Counted from the first letter of the stretch, positions 36,889-46,781 are shown. The stretch is DNA of 64,000 bases from Mycobacterium sp. PS03-16 (GCF_004570325.1 NZ_SPQO01000005.1:62001-126000); one strand, 5' to 3'. The notes: generated by a model not told the origin, from the letters alone. Numbers and translations are program-made.

Positions 36889-38424
36889 TCAGCGCAGTGC
36901 GTCGTACGAATGGTGCGCGCAGGTGTCGGACACGTCGCTGAGCGACGGCCGGTCGGCGCGCGACCGCGACAGGTTGAACAGGTACCAGGCGTCCTCGGGC
37001 TGGTCGTAGGCGGTGACGCAGCTGCGCAGATGGTCGGGCAGCCGGTGCAGAGCCGGGTCGATGTCCGACGACAGCCGGGTCAGGTAGCCGGTGTCGAGTA
37101 ATCCGGTCTGCTCGTAGCGGTCGATGTTCCGGTCGGCGATGAGGCGTTCGGGGTTGAGCGCGGCCAGCCCGAGCAGCGCCAGCACTCCGGCGATCAGCAC
37201 GGCCCGGGGCAGCCACCGTCCGGTCAGCCGGATCCCTGCGGCGGCGACGAGCAGGAACACCGCGCCGAGCCAGAGTTCGATGGTGATGACCAGCAGGCGC
37301 TCGGTGCTGAACCCGTACGCCTGCTGGTACAGCCACATCCGGTGGATCGCCGACACCACCACGACCACCGACGCGGCGCACAGCAGCCCGACGAAGATCC
37401 GCAGCAGCGTGCGGTCGGCCACCGTCGCCCGCGCCGCCACCCGGATCACCACTGCGAGCACCACCATGGTCAGCGCCGACACCCCGAGCAACTGCCAGAA
37501 GCCCTGCCGGGCGTACTCGGCGTAGGTCAGCCCCTCGGTCTCCAGCACGTGGGTGTCCCCGCCGAACAACACCGTGGCCTGCACCGCGACGAACGCGACG
37601 AACAGCGCATCGAGGACCGCGAGTGGTACCGCCCATTCCCAGCGCCGCAGCGGCTTACCCGTGGCGGGCGCCATCGCGTCCAGGCGCGGCGGACAGCGCA
37701 CGAGGTAGCCGCCGGTCAGCAGGAGGAGCAGGACGAACACGAAGACGACTGCGCGCGCGACGAATTCGTCGAGGCGCAGCGCCGGCGTGACGCTGGCCAG
37801 CAGGTGCGCGAACGCGGCGTCGGCAGCGGCGAACAGCCCGCCGAAGACGAGCGCCACGACGACGGTCACCGCGATCACCACGGCCGCACGACCGATGTCG
37901 GGCATGCGCCGGCCGGTGACCGACCCGCGCACACCGCGCCGGGCCCAGCCCGTCGCCCGGGCCACCGCCGCCCACGGGGTGAACGACGCGGTGAACACCG
38001 CGGTCCAGGTGCGGCCGCCGGCGATCGTCAGCCACCCGGTGATCCAGGCGGCCATGATGCACAGCGCGCCCAGCCATTCGGCGGCCAGCACCCCGGGCAC
38101 CGTCAGCAGGGCCAAGGTCAGCGCGATACCCACTGCATCACGCGCGGTGGGTCGCCGCCCGGCCGTGCCGAGAACGACGGCGACGACGAGGACACCGGCC
38201 ACCAGGTAGCCGATGCTCAGCACCGACGGCCGCCAGACCGCGGTGCCGGCCAGCGCGGCCGGCACCGCGGCGAGCAGAAGGCGGGGCGGCGCCGACGCCA
38301 ACGGGTCGATCGGCCAGAGCCGCCGTGACCACAGCGTCCACCCGGGCTCGCCGTGGCGCGGCAGCAGCGGGCCGAACGGCGGGGGCGGCATCGTGGGGTG
38401 TGCGCCCGGGGCGATCATCGTCAT
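36889..38424 (-). CDS. DUF4173/DUF4153-type polytopic membrane protein
   Basis: 511 residues with a Pro-rich N-terminus, about 12 hydrophobic segments and a soluble C-terminal end. The overall plan and the ALNPERLIADRNIDRY-type C-terminal motif fit DUF4173 membrane proteins of unknown function. The ATG at 38424 overlaps the histidine-kinase stop by 4 bases; the longer frame to 38844 has an implausible Arg/His-rich start. Cotranscribed with the two-component genes, so it is a likely effector or target of that system. Confidence 0.8.
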   Translation of the reverse strand: MTMIAPGAHPTMPPPPFGPLLPRHGEPGWTLWSRRLWPIDPLASAPPRLLLAAVPAALAGTAVWRPSVLSIGYLVAGVLVVAVVLGTAGRRPTARDAVGIALTLALLTVPGVLAAEWLGALCIMAAWITGWLTIAGGRTWTAVFTASFTPWAAVARATGWARRGVRGSVTGRRMPDIGRAAVVIAVTVVVALVFGGLFAAADAAFAHLLASVTPALRLDEFVARAVVFVFVLLLLLTGGYLVRCPPRLDAMAPATGKPLRRWEWAVPLAVLDALFVAFVAVQATVLFGGDTHVLETEGLTYAEYARQGFWQLLGVSALTMVVLAVVIRVAARATVADRTLLRIFVGLLCAASVVVVVSAIHRMWLYQQAYGFSTERLLVITIELWLGAVFLLVAAAGIRLTGRWLPRAVLIAGVLALLGLAALNPERLIADRNIDRYEQTGLLDTGYLTRLSSDIDPALHRLPDHLRSCVTAYDQPEDAWYLFNLSRSRADRPSLSDVSDTCAHHSYDALR

Positions 38425-39452
38425 GCCTGGGCCTCCGGTTCCGGTTCGGGGATCGTGACGGTGATGCGACAGCCGGTGGGAGCGTCGGCGACGGCGATGG
38501 TGCCGCCGTGGAGTTCGACGGCCCAGCGGGCGATGGCCAGGCCGAGGCCGGTTCCGCCCGCCGAGGTGGCGCCCCGGGTGAACCGCTGGAAGACGCGTTC
38601 GCGTTCGGCGGGTGGGATGCCGGGGCCGTCGTCGTAAACGTCGAGCCGCAGCCCCGACGGCGCGGCCGGACACGCCAGCACCGTCACGCGCCCGCCGGGA
38701 CGGCTGTGCCGAATCGCGTTGTCCACCAGGTTGACCACCACCTGGCGCAGCCGCGCCGGGTCGGCGAACGCGGTCAGCGCGGGCGGGGAGACCTCGAGAT
38801 GTACGCGTGATTGCGCGTCCGGGACATGGGCGACGATGTCGCACAGAAACCGCTCGACGGCGAAGCGCTCGGGACGCAGCGGGATGGCGCCGCCCTCGAG
38901 GCGGGACAGGTCGAGCAGGTTGGCAACCAGTTCGCCGAGGCGTTCGGTCTGCGCCAGCGCCATGCGCAGTGTGTCGGGGTCGGGGTCGGCGACCCCGTCG
39001 ACGAGATTCTCGAGCACCGCGTGCAGCGCGGTGATCGGCGTACGCAGTTCGTGGGAGACGTTGGCGATCAGGCCGCGGCGGTACTCGTCGGCCGCGCCGA
39101 GATCGGCCGCCATCTGGTTGAACGCCGTTGCCAGCTGGCCGATCTCGTCACGCGAGGTGGCATGGACGCGGATGCTGTAGTCGCCGCGGGCCATCGCCCG
39201 CGCCGCGGTGGTCATCTGGCGCAGCGGTGAGGTCATCCCGTGGGCGAGGAACTGGGTGACCACCAGCGACGTCGCGAGCGCGGCGAGCAGGGCATAGCGG
39301 AACTGCCAATTGGCGCCGATGTAGAACGTGAAGGCCGCGACCGTGATCGCACCCGTCACCAGCAGGCCGGTCTTGACCTTGAAGGACGCGAACGGATCCA
39401 ACGGTCGCGGCAGTCGCTCCCAGAAGACTCCGGCCAGGCCGCGCGCGGTCAC
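38421..39452 (-). CDS. Sensor histidine kinase
   Basis: 343 residues: two membrane helices (~28-46 and ~52-70) with almost no loop between, a HAMP domain (~70-122), HisKA with the phospho-acceptor H134 in NVSHELRTP, and a HATPase domain with N, G1 (YDDGPGIP) and G2 (GGTGLGLAIA) boxes. The lack of an external sensor loop suggests sensing within the membrane or via a partner such as the DUF4173 protein. GTG start overlaps the response-regulator stop (GTGA). Confidence 0.93.
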   Translation of the reverse strand: MTARGLAGVFWERLPRPLDPFASFKVKTGLLVTGAITVAAFTFYIGANWQFRYALLAALATSLVVTQFLAHGMTSPLRQMTTAARAMARGDYSIRVHATSRDEIGQLATAFNQMAADLGAADEYRRGLIANVSHELRTPITALHAVLENLVDGVADPDPDTLRMALAQTERLGELVANLLDLSRLEGGAIPLRPERFAVERFLCDIVAHVPDAQSRVHLEVSPPALTAFADPARLRQVVVNLVDNAIRHSRPGGRVTVLACPAAPSGLRLDVYDDGPGIPPAERERVFQRFTRGATSAGGTGLGLAIARWAVELHGGTIAVADAPTGCRITVTIPEPEPEAQA

Positions 39453-40123
39453 CGCGGCGTCTCCAACGCGTATCCGACACCGTGCACGGTGCGGATCAGG
39501 TGCGCGCCGAGTTTGCGCCGCAACGCCTTGACGTGGCTGTCCACCGTGCGGCTCTCCACTCCCGACGCCCAGCCCCAGACCTGCTCGAGCAGCACGTCGC
39601 GGGACACCACCGCCCGGGGCCGGTCGGCGAGGAAGGCCAGCACGTCGAACTCGGTGCGGGTGAGGTGGATCTCGGCGTCACCGCGGTGCACGCGGCGGGC
39701 CCGCAGGTCGATGCGGCAGTCACCCACCCGCAGGGGCTGGGACGAGGCGGCCCCGGGGGCGCGCTCCATACGGCGCAGCAGCACCCGGACCCGGGCGACC
39801 AGTTCGCGCATGCTGAACGGTTTGGTGAGGTAGTCGTCGGCGCCCACGCCGAGCCCGATGAGCATGTCGGTCTCGTCGTTGCGGGCGGTCAGCATCAGGA
39901 CCGGAACCGGCCGGTCGGCCTGGATGCGGCGGCACACCTCCAGCCCGTCGAAGCCGGGCAGCATCACGTCGAGCACCACCAGATCCGGGCCGGTGTCCGC
40001 GGCCGTCGCCACCGCCGACGGTCCGTCCACCGCGGTGACGACGTCGAACTCCTCGGCGCGAAGCCTGCTGGCGACCTGAGCCAGGATGGTCGGCTCGTCG
40101 TCGACCACCAGGATCCGCTTCAC
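39449..40123 (-). CDS. OmpR/PhoB-type response regulator
   Basis: 224 residues with an intact receiver (D8-D9, phospho-acceptor D52 in VVLDVMLPG, T79, K101 in LTKPF) and a C-terminal winged helix (ESRTVDSHVKALRRKLG). Contrast with the two degenerate regulators at 12.9 and 14.1 kb. First gene of the regulator-kinase-DUF4173 operon, which is inserted between kstR2 and ipdF. No KstR or KstR2 box lies in its upstream 78 bases. Confidence 0.94.
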   Translation of the reverse strand: MKRILVVDDEPTILAQVASRLRAEEFDVVTAVDGPSAVATAADTGPDLVVLDVMLPGFDGLEVCRRIQADRPVPVLMLTARNDETDMLIGLGVGADDYLTKPFSMRELVARVRVLLRRMERAPGAASSQPLRVGDCRIDLRARRVHRGDAEIHLTRTEFDVLAFLADRPRAVVSRDVLLEQVWGWASGVESRTVDSHVKALRRKLGAHLIRTVHGVGYALETPR

Positions 40124-40201
40124 ATGACCGACTGTAAGGGCCGGGTGTGGTGCTTTCGGGCAGCGAATGTGAAGGTTCTGTGGAGAACTCCCCGGGCGCG
40201 C

Positions 40202-40990
40202 CTAGGCCCGCTGGCTGGACACCGAGATGACCTCGCCGGTGAGGTAGCTGGAGTAGTCACTGGCCAGGAAGGCGATGGTGGCCGCGATCTCCCACGGTTC
40301 GGCGGCGCGGCCGAACGCCTCGCCCTCCGACAACCGGTCGAGCAGCTCCGATGAGCTGGTCCTCTCCAGGAACTTGTGGCGGGCGATGCTCGGTGACACG
40401 GCGTTGATGCGCACGCCGTGCTCGACGGCCTCGATCGCGCTGCACCGGGTCAGCGCCATCACGCCGGCCTTGGCGGCGGCGTAGTGGGACTGGGAGTGCT
40501 GCGCCCGCCAGCCCAGCACGCTGGCGTTGTTGACGATCACCCCGCCGTGGCCGGCCTCGCGGAAGTACCGCAGGGCGGCGCGCGTCGCCCGCATGACCGA
40601 GGTGAGGGTGACGTCGAGGACCCGGTCCCACTCCTCGTCGGTCATGTCGATCACCGGGGTCTGACCGCCCAGGCCGGCGTTGTTGACCAGTACGTCGAGC
40701 CGGCCCAAGCGTGCGGTGGTCGAGGAGATCAGCGCGTCGACCTGCGCGGTGGACGTCACGTCGCACACCACGCTCTCGACCCGGCCGAGGCCGAGTTCGG
40801 TGAGCTGGTCGCGGGTTTCGCCGAGCCGGCGCTCGTGATGGTCGGAGATCATCACATCGGCGCCCTCGGCCAGCGCCCGCCGCGCCACCGCCGACCCGAT
40901 GCCGGTGCCGGCCGCCGCGGTCAACACGACCACCTTGCCGGTCAGCAGACCGTGACCGTCGATCTCCTTCGGCGCTTCGCTGAGGCTCAT
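40202..40990 (-). CDS. ipdF: Short-chain dehydrogenase IpdF
   Basis: 262 residues equivalent to Rv3559c. Cofactor segment VVLTAAAGTGIG, NNAGLGG, catalytic NNASVLGW and YAAAK. Acts on the hydroxyl group of the C/D-ring propionyl-CoA ester (5-OH-HIP-CoA type). The ATG at 40990 overlaps the fadE30 stop by 4 bases; the longer frame to 41281 reads into fadE30. Confidence 0.92.
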   Translation of the reverse strand: MSLSEAPKEIDGHGLLTGKVVVLTAAAGTGIGSAVARRALAEGADVMISDHHERRLGETRDQLTELGLGRVESVVCDVTSTAQVDALISSTTARLGRLDVLVNNAGLGGQTPVIDMTDEEWDRVLDVTLTSVMRATRAALRYFREAGHGGVIVNNASVLGWRAQHSQSHYAAAKAGVMALTRCSAIEAVEHGVRINAVSPSIARHKFLERTSSSELLDRLSEGEAFGRAAEPWEIAATIAFLASDYSSYLTGEVISVSSQRA

Positions 40991-42141
40991 CCCTTTGGCT
41001 CCCTGGGTAGGCCGAGCACCCGCTCGGCGATGATGTTGCGTTGGATCTCGTTGGACCCGCCGTAGATCGTGTCCGACCGCGAGAACAGGTACAGCCGCTG
41101 CCACTCGCTGAATTCGCCGTCTTTCAAGGCCATCCCCGCTGCGCCTTCGATGTCCATCGCGATCTCCCCGAGTTCGCGGTGCCAGTTGGCCCACAACAGC
41201 TTCGAGATGTTGTCCTGACCGGGCCGCTCCTCGTCCATGGTGGCCAGCGCATACGACCGCATGGTGCGCAGGCCGACCCATGACCGGGTGAGCCGCTCGC
41301 GGATCAGCGGATCGTCGGCGGCGCCGGTCGTCTTGGCCAGTTCGGCCACTCCGGACAGTTCACGCGCGTACTCGATCTGCTGGCCGAGCGTCGAGACACC
41401 GCGCTCGAAGGTCAGCGTGCCCATCGCCACCCGCCAGCCGTCGCCGGGCTCGCCGACCACCATCGACGCGTCGGTGCGGGCATCGGTGAAGAAGACCTCG
41501 TTGAACTCCGAGTCGCCGGTCAGCTGGATGATCGGGCGAATCTCGACACCCGGCTGGTCGAGCGGCACCAGCAGGTACGACAGCCCGGCGTGCCGTTTGG
41601 AGCCCTTCTCGGTGCGCGCGACCACGAAGCACCACTGCGCCCAGTGCGCCAGCGACGTCCACACCTTCTGGCCGTTGATGAGCCACTGCTCACCCGCCTC
41701 GTCGAGCACCGCGGTGGTCGAGACGTTGGCGAGGTCGCTGCCCGCACCGGGTTCGGAGTAACCCTGACTCCACAACTCGGTGACGTCGACGATCTTCGGC
41801 AGGAAGCGCTGCTGCTGCTCGGGCGTGCCGTAGGCGATCAGGGTGGGCCCGAGCAGTTCCTCACCGAGGTGGTTGACCTTCGCGGGCGCGTTGGCGATCG
41901 CGTACTCCTCGTAGAACGCGACGCGGTGTGCGACCGAAAGACCCCGCCCGCCGTGCTCCTCCGGCCAGCCCAGACAGGTCAGCCCGGCCGCGGCGAGGTG
42001 GCGGTTCCACGCCAGCCGCTCCTCGAACGCTTCGTGCTCACGCCCGGGTCCGCCGAGCCCTTTGAGCGCGGCGAATTCGCCGACCAGGTTGTCGGCGAGC
42101 CACTGCCGGACCTCGGCCCGGAACTCCTGGACCTCTATCAC
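40987..42141 (-). CDS. fadE30: Acyl-CoA dehydrogenase FadE30
   Basis: 384 residues from a GTG, equivalent to Rv3560c. Dehydrogenase motifs: GYSEPGAGSDLANV, GQKVWTSLAHWAQW and C-terminal YGGSNEIQRNIIAERVLGLP. Introduces a double bond into the propionyl side chain of HIP-CoA. First gene of fadE30-ipdF, divergent from fadD3 across a KstR2-type box. Confidence 0.93.
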   Translation of the reverse strand: MIEVQEFRAEVRQWLADNLVGEFAALKGLGGPGREHEAFEERLAWNRHLAAAGLTCLGWPEEHGGRGLSVAHRVAFYEEYAIANAPAKVNHLGEELLGPTLIAYGTPEQQQRFLPKIVDVTELWSQGYSEPGAGSDLANVSTTAVLDEAGEQWLINGQKVWTSLAHWAQWCFVVARTEKGSKRHAGLSYLLVPLDQPGVEIRPIIQLTGDSEFNEVFFTDARTDASMVVGEPGDGWRVAMGTLTFERGVSTLGQQIEYARELSGVAELAKTTGAADDPLIRERLTRSWVGLRTMRSYALATMDEERPGQDNISKLLWANWHRELGEIAMDIEGAAGMALKDGEFSEWQRLYLFSRSDTIYGGSNEIQRNIIAERVLGLPREPKG

Positions 42142-42159
42142 TCTTGTAGGCTAACCTAC

Positions 42160-42169
42160 CAAGCACTTG
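42160..42169. promoter_or_regulatory. KstR2-type operator between fadE30 and fadD3
   Basis: CAAG-CA-CTTG within ACCAAGCACTTGCTT, between divergent starts at 42141 and 42187; one site can control both units. Confidence 0.88.
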
Positions 42170-42186
42170 CTTTGTTAGGAGCCTCG

Positions 42187-43722
42187 ATGACACCCGCTCC
42201 GAGGACGATTCCCGCGGTTCTCGACCGGATCGCCCAGCATCACGGCGATCACGAGGCCCTGGTCACCCTCGACCGTCGCCTCACCTACACCCAATTGCGC
42301 GACGAGGTGCGGCGCGCCGCCGCGGCGATGATCGACCTGGGCATCACCGCCGGCGACCGGGTCGCGATCTGGTCGCCCAACACCTGGCACTGGGTGGTGG
42401 CGTGCCTGGCCACCCACTACGCCGGCGGCGTCGTCGTCCCGCTCAACACCCGCTACACCGCCTTCGAGGCCACCGACATCCTGGCGCGCACCGAGGCGCG
42501 GCTGCTGATCGCCTCGGGCGCCTTCCTCGGCGCCGACAAGGCCGCCTCGATCGACCGTGACGCGCTCCCATCGCTGCGCCACGTCGTGCGGGTGCCGGTC
42601 GAGAAAGCCGACGGTACGTGGGACGAATTCGTCTCTCGGGGGAGAGATCTCGGCGCTGTCGACGAACGGGCCGCGGCCGTGCGACCGGACGACGTGTCGG
42701 ACATCCTGTTCACCTCCGGCACGACCGGACGCAGCAAGGGCGTGCTGTGTGCGCACCGGCAGTCGCTCGACGCACCCGCCGCGTGGGCGGAGTGCGGGCA
42801 GCTCACCAGCGCCGACCGCTATCTGTGCATCAACCCGTTCTTCCACAACTTCGGCTACAAGGCCGGCATCCTGGCGTGCCTGCAGACCGGCGCGACGCTG
42901 ATCCCGCAGCTCACCTTCGATCCGGAGCAGGCGATGCGCGCCGTCGAGGAGCAGCGCGTCACCGTGCTGCCCGGCCCGCCGACGATCTACCAGACGCTGC
43001 TCGACCATCCGAAGCGTGGCGAATTCGACCTCAGCTCGCTACGATTCGCGGTCACCGGCGCCGCGGTGGTGCCGGTGGTGCTGATCGAGCGGATGCAGTC
43101 CGAACTCGACATGGACATCGTGCTGACCGCCTACGGCCTCACCGAAGCCAGCGGGTTCGGCACCATGTGCCGGGCCGACGACGACGCCGTCACCGTCGCC
43201 ACCACCTGCGGCCGCCCGATCGCGGGCTTCGAACTGCGCATCGATGCCCCCGACGAGCACGGCGCCGGTGAGGTGCTGCTGCGCGGTCCGAACGTCATGC
43301 TCGGCTACCTCGACGACCCGGACGCGACCGCCAGGACCATCGACGCCGACGGGTGGCTGCACACCGGTGACATCGGCACCGTCGACGAGCGCGGCAACCT
43401 GCGGATCACCGACCGGCTCAAGGACATGTACATCTGCGGCGGGTTCAACGTTTACCCGGCCGAGATCGAGCAGGTGCTGGCCCGGCTCGACGGTGTCGCC
43501 GAATCGGCCGTCATCGGCGTCCCCGACGAACGGCTCGGCGAGGTCGGTAAGGCGTTCGTCGTCACGAAACCGGGGGCCGACCTCGACGAGCAGGCCGTGA
43601 TCGCCTATACGCGCGAACATCTCGCGAATTTCAAGACACCGCGCTCGGTGGAGTTCCTCGACGCGCTGCCCCGCAACCCCGGCGGCAAGGTCGTCAAACC
43701 GCTCCTGAGAGAAAGAGCCTGA
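42187..43722 (+). CDS. fadD3: HIP-CoA ligase FadD3
   Basis: 511-residue acyl-CoA synthetase equivalent to Rv3561. ATP-binding loop FTSGTTGRSKG, YGLTEASG, GWLHTGDIG and the C-terminal catalytic Lys region NPGGKVVK. It activates the C/D-ring propionate (HIP) left after HsaD and so also makes the KstR2 inducer. Its stop touches the fadE31 ATG with no gap. Confidence 0.95.
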   Translation: MTPAPRTIPAVLDRIAQHHGDHEALVTLDRRLTYTQLRDEVRRAAAAMIDLGITAGDRVAIWSPNTWHWVVACLATHYAGGVVVPLNTRYTAFEATDILARTEARLLIASGAFLGADKAASIDRDALPSLRHVVRVPVEKADGTWDEFVSRGRDLGAVDERAAAVRPDDVSDILFTSGTTGRSKGVLCAHRQSLDAPAAWAECGQLTSADRYLCINPFFHNFGYKAGILACLQTGATLIPQLTFDPEQAMRAVEEQRVTVLPGPPTIYQTLLDHPKRGEFDLSSLRFAVTGAAVVPVVLIERMQSELDMDIVLTAYGLTEASGFGTMCRADDDAVTVATTCGRPIAGFELRIDAPDEHGAGEVLLRGPNVMLGYLDDPDATARTIDADGWLHTGDIGTVDERGNLRITDRLKDMYICGGFNVYPAEIEQVLARLDGVAESAVIGVPDERLGEVGKAFVVTKPGADLDEQAVIAYTREHLANFKTPRSVEFLDALPRNPGGKVVKPLLRERA

Positions 43723-44865
43723 ATGGACCTGACGTTCGACGACGCCTGCGAGGAGTTCCGCGCCGAGGTGCGCGAGTTCCTCGCCGCCCACCGCGACGAC
43801 TTCCCGACCGAGTCCTACGACACCGCCGAGGGGTTCGCACAGCACCGGCGCTGGGACAAGGTGCTGTTCGACGCCGGACTGTCGGTGATCACGTGGCCGG
43901 AGAACTACGGCGGCCGTGACGCCACGCTGCTGCAGTGGATCGCCTATGAGGAGGAGTACTTCCGCGCCGGGGCACCGGGCCGGGCCAGCGCCAACGGCAC
44001 GTCGATGCTGGCGCCGACGCTGTTCGCCCACGGCAGCACCGAGCAGCTCGACCGGATCCTGCCGAAGATGGCCAGCGGCGAGGAGATCTGGGCCCAGGCG
44101 TGGTCGGAACCCGAGTCCGGCAGCGACCTGGCCTCACTGCGCTCCACCGCGACGCGCACCGACGGCGGCTGGCTGCTCAACGGGCAAAAGATCTGGAGCT
44201 CGCGGGCCGTGTTCGGCGACAGGGCGTTCGGGCTGTTCCGCTCGGATCCCGACGCCCAGCGGCACAAGGGCCTGACGTACGTGATGTTCGACCTGAAGGC
44301 CGACGGCGTCACCGTTCGGCCGATCGCCCAGCTCGGCGGCGATACCGGATTCGGCGAGATCTTCCTCGACGACGTATTCGTCCCCGACGCGGACGTCATC
44401 GGCGAGGTGAACGACGGCTGGCGGGCGGCGATGAGCACGTCGAGCAACGAGCGCGGGATGTCGCTGCGCAGCCCGGCCCGGTTCCTGGCACCCGCCGAAC
44501 GGCTGGTCGCCGAATGGGCCAGGCACCGCGACCCCGCCTACGCCGAGCGGGTGGCGGACGCCTGGATCAAGGCGCAGGCCTACCGGCTGCACACGTTCGG
44601 CACGGTCACGCGGCTGGCCGGCGGCGGTGAGCTCGGCGCGGAGTCCTCGGTGACCAAGGTGTTCTGGTCGGACCTCGACGTCGCGCTGCATCAGACCGCG
44701 CTCGACCTGCGCGGCGTCGACGCCGAACTCGCCGACGACTGGACCGACGGTCTGCTGTTCGCCCTGGGCGGTCCGATTTACGCGGGCACCAACGAGATTC
44801 AGCGCAACATCATCGCCGAGCGTCTGCTGGGCCTGCCCCGCGAACCGAAAGGCTCCGCGAAGTGA
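43723..44865 (+). CDS. fadE31: Acyl-CoA dehydrogenase FadE31
   Basis: 380 residues equivalent to Rv3562; motifs AWSEPESGSDLASL, GQKIWSSRAVFGD and C-terminal YAGTNEIQRNIIAERLLGLP. Full-length family member; acts with the FadE32/FadE33 genes downstream in late ring C/D-derived acyl-CoA oxidation. Overlaps fadE32 by 4 bases (GTGA). Confidence 0.92.
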   Translation: MDLTFDDACEEFRAEVREFLAAHRDDFPTESYDTAEGFAQHRRWDKVLFDAGLSVITWPENYGGRDATLLQWIAYEEEYFRAGAPGRASANGTSMLAPTLFAHGSTEQLDRILPKMASGEEIWAQAWSEPESGSDLASLRSTATRTDGGWLLNGQKIWSSRAVFGDRAFGLFRSDPDAQRHKGLTYVMFDLKADGVTVRPIAQLGGDTGFGEIFLDDVFVPDADVIGEVNDGWRAAMSTSSNERGMSLRSPARFLAPAERLVAEWARHRDPAYAERVADAWIKAQAYRLHTFGTVTRLAGGGELGAESSVTKVFWSDLDVALHQTALDLRGVDAELADDWTDGLLFALGGPIYAGTNEIQRNIIAERLLGLPREPKGSAK

Positions 44866-45833
44866 ACTTCGAACTCGACGACCAGCAGCGGGATTTCGCG
44901 GCCAGCATCGACGCCGCGCTGACCACCGCCGACGTTGCAGGCGCGGTCCGGGCGTGGGCGGGCGGTGACACCGCACCGGGCCGCAAGGTGTGGGCGCGGC
45001 TCGCCGACCTCGGCGTGACCGCGCTGATGGTGGCCGAGGAACACGACGGGATCGGTGCCACCGCGGTCGACCTGGTGGTCGCCGCCGAACGGTTGGGCCG
45101 TTGGTGTGTACCGGGTCCGGTGGTGGAATCGCTGGCGGTGGCACCGGTCCTGCTCGCGGGCGACGAGCGCAGCGCCGCGCTGGCCGCCGGGGAGCTGATG
45201 GTCACCGTCGCGCTGCCGCCGCACGCCCCGCGCGCCGTCGACGCCGACAGTGCCGGGCTGGTGCTGCTGGCGCAGGACGGGTCGGTGCGCGACGCCGTCG
45301 CGGGAGCCGCGCACGAGTCCGTCGACCCGGTCCGAATGCTGTTCGACGTCAGTGCTTCCGGCGACGGTCGCACCGCCGACGTGGGCCGCGCCTTCGAGTT
45401 CGGCGCGCTGGCCACCGCGGCGCAGCTGGTGGGGGCCGCGCAGTCGATGCTCGACCAGTCCGTCGAGTACGCCAAGCAGCGTCAACAGTTCGGCCGCACG
45501 ATCGGCTCGTACCAGGCGATCAAGCACAAACTCGCCGACGTGCACATCGCCGTCGAGCTGGCACGGCCGCTGGTGTACGGCGCCGCGCTGTCGCTCGGCG
45601 AACACTCCCCCGACACGGCCCGCGACGTCAGCGCCGCCAAGGTCGCCGCCGCCGAGGCGGCACTGCTGTCCGCCCGCTCGGCGCTGCAGACCCACGGTGC
45701 GATCGGCTTCACCCACGAGCACGACCTGTCGCTATGGCTGCTGCGGGTGCAGGCGTTGCGCTCGGCGTGGGGGGACCCGACGTGGCACCGCGGCCGGGTG
45801 CTCGATGCGCTGACGCAGGGGGCGCCGGCATGA
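44862..45833 (+). CDS. fadE32: Acyl-CoA dehydrogenase subunit FadE32
   Basis: 323 residues from a GTG, equivalent to Rv3563. Short type of steroid acyl-CoA dehydrogenase subunit like FadE28; KQRQQFGRTIGSYQAIKHKLAD and GAIGFTHEHDLSLWLLR are conserved. It probably forms a heteromer with FadE31 or FadE33. Coupled by 4-base overlaps to both neighbours. Confidence 0.9.
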   Translation: MNFELDDQQRDFAASIDAALTTADVAGAVRAWAGGDTAPGRKVWARLADLGVTALMVAEEHDGIGATAVDLVVAAERLGRWCVPGPVVESLAVAPVLLAGDERSAALAAGELMVTVALPPHAPRAVDADSAGLVLLAQDGSVRDAVAGAAHESVDPVRMLFDVSASGDGRTADVGRAFEFGALATAAQLVGAAQSMLDQSVEYAKQRQQFGRTIGSYQAIKHKLADVHIAVELARPLVYGAALSLGEHSPDTARDVSAAKVAAAEAALLSARSALQTHGAIGFTHEHDLSLWLLRVQALRSAWGDPTWHRGRVLDALTQGAPA

Positions 45834-46771
45834 GCGAGGAACGGAAACTGCTGCGCGACACCGTCGCAGCACTGGTCGAGAAGCACGCGTCGCCTGCGGC
45901 GGTGCGCGAGGCGATGGCCTCGGAGCGCGGATATGACGAATCGCTGTGGCGGCTGCTGTGCGAACAGGTCGGGGCGGCCGCGCTGGTGGTTCCCGAGGAG
46001 CTCGGCGGTGCCGGTGGCGAGCTCGCCGACGCCGCGGCGGTGCTCGAACAGCTCGGCCGCAACCTGGTGCCCACGCCGCTGCTCGGCACCACGCTGGCCG
46101 AACTGGCGCTGCTGGCCGCCGACGAACCCGACGGCGAGGCCCTCGCGGGGCTGGCGGAAGGATCGTCGATCGGCGCCGTCGCCTTCGATCCGCACTACGT
46201 GGTCAACGGCGACGTCGCCGACGTCATGGTCGCCGTCGACGACGGCCGGCTGGTCCGGTGGACGTCGTTCGAGGTGCAGCCGCTGCACGCGATGGACCTG
46301 ACCCGGCGGCTGGCGCTGGTGCAACCCGGCGAGGTGACCGACCTCGGCGCGGATCCGGGTCTGGCCGACTACGCGGCGCTGCTGCTGGCCGCCGAGCAGA
46401 TCGGCGCGGCCACCCGATGCCTCGAGCTGACGGTCGAATACACCAAGGACCGTGTGCAGTTCGGCCGGCCGATCGGCAGTTTCCAGGCGCTCAAGCACCG
46501 GATGGCCGACCTGTACGTCAAGGTGCAGTCCGCCAAGGCCGTCGTCGACGAGGCGCTCGGCGACCCGACCCCGGTGTCGGCGGCGATGGCCCGGTTCTCG
46601 GCGTGCGAGGCCTTCACCGCGGTCGCCGCGGAGGCCGTGCAGATGCACGGCGGTATCGCGATCACCTGGGAGCACGACATCCAGCTGTACTTCAAGCGGG
46701 CACACGGCAGCGCGCAGCTGTTCGGGCCGCCCCGCGAGCAGCTGCGCCGGCTCGAATCGCAGGTGCTCTAG
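45830..46771 (+). CDS. fadE33: Acyl-CoA dehydrogenase subunit FadE33
   Basis: 313 residues equivalent to Rv3564; KDRVQFGRPIGSFQALKHRMAD and GGIAITWEHDIQLYFKRAH resemble FadE32 closely, so the two arose by duplication. Probably a subunit of an acyl-CoA dehydrogenase for methyl-branched dioic acyl-CoA from rings C/D. The ATG overlaps the fadE32 stop; aspB begins 10 bases after. Confidence 0.9.
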   Translation: MSEERKLLRDTVAALVEKHASPAAVREAMASERGYDESLWRLLCEQVGAAALVVPEELGGAGGELADAAAVLEQLGRNLVPTPLLGTTLAELALLAADEPDGEALAGLAEGSSIGAVAFDPHYVVNGDVADVMVAVDDGRLVRWTSFEVQPLHAMDLTRRLALVQPGEVTDLGADPGLADYAALLLAAEQIGAATRCLELTVEYTKDRVQFGRPIGSFQALKHRMADLYVKVQSAKAVVDEALGDPTPVSAAMARFSACEAFTAVAAEAVQMHGGIAITWEHDIQLYFKRAHGSAQLFGPPREQLRRLESQVL

Positions 46772-46781
46772 CCTCGAACGG

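Noticed and set aside
38425-38844. N-terminal extension of the DUF4173 protein
   Set aside because: Extension is Arg/Pro/His-rich and lies wholly inside the histidine kinase gene; the ATGA start at 38424 is preferred.
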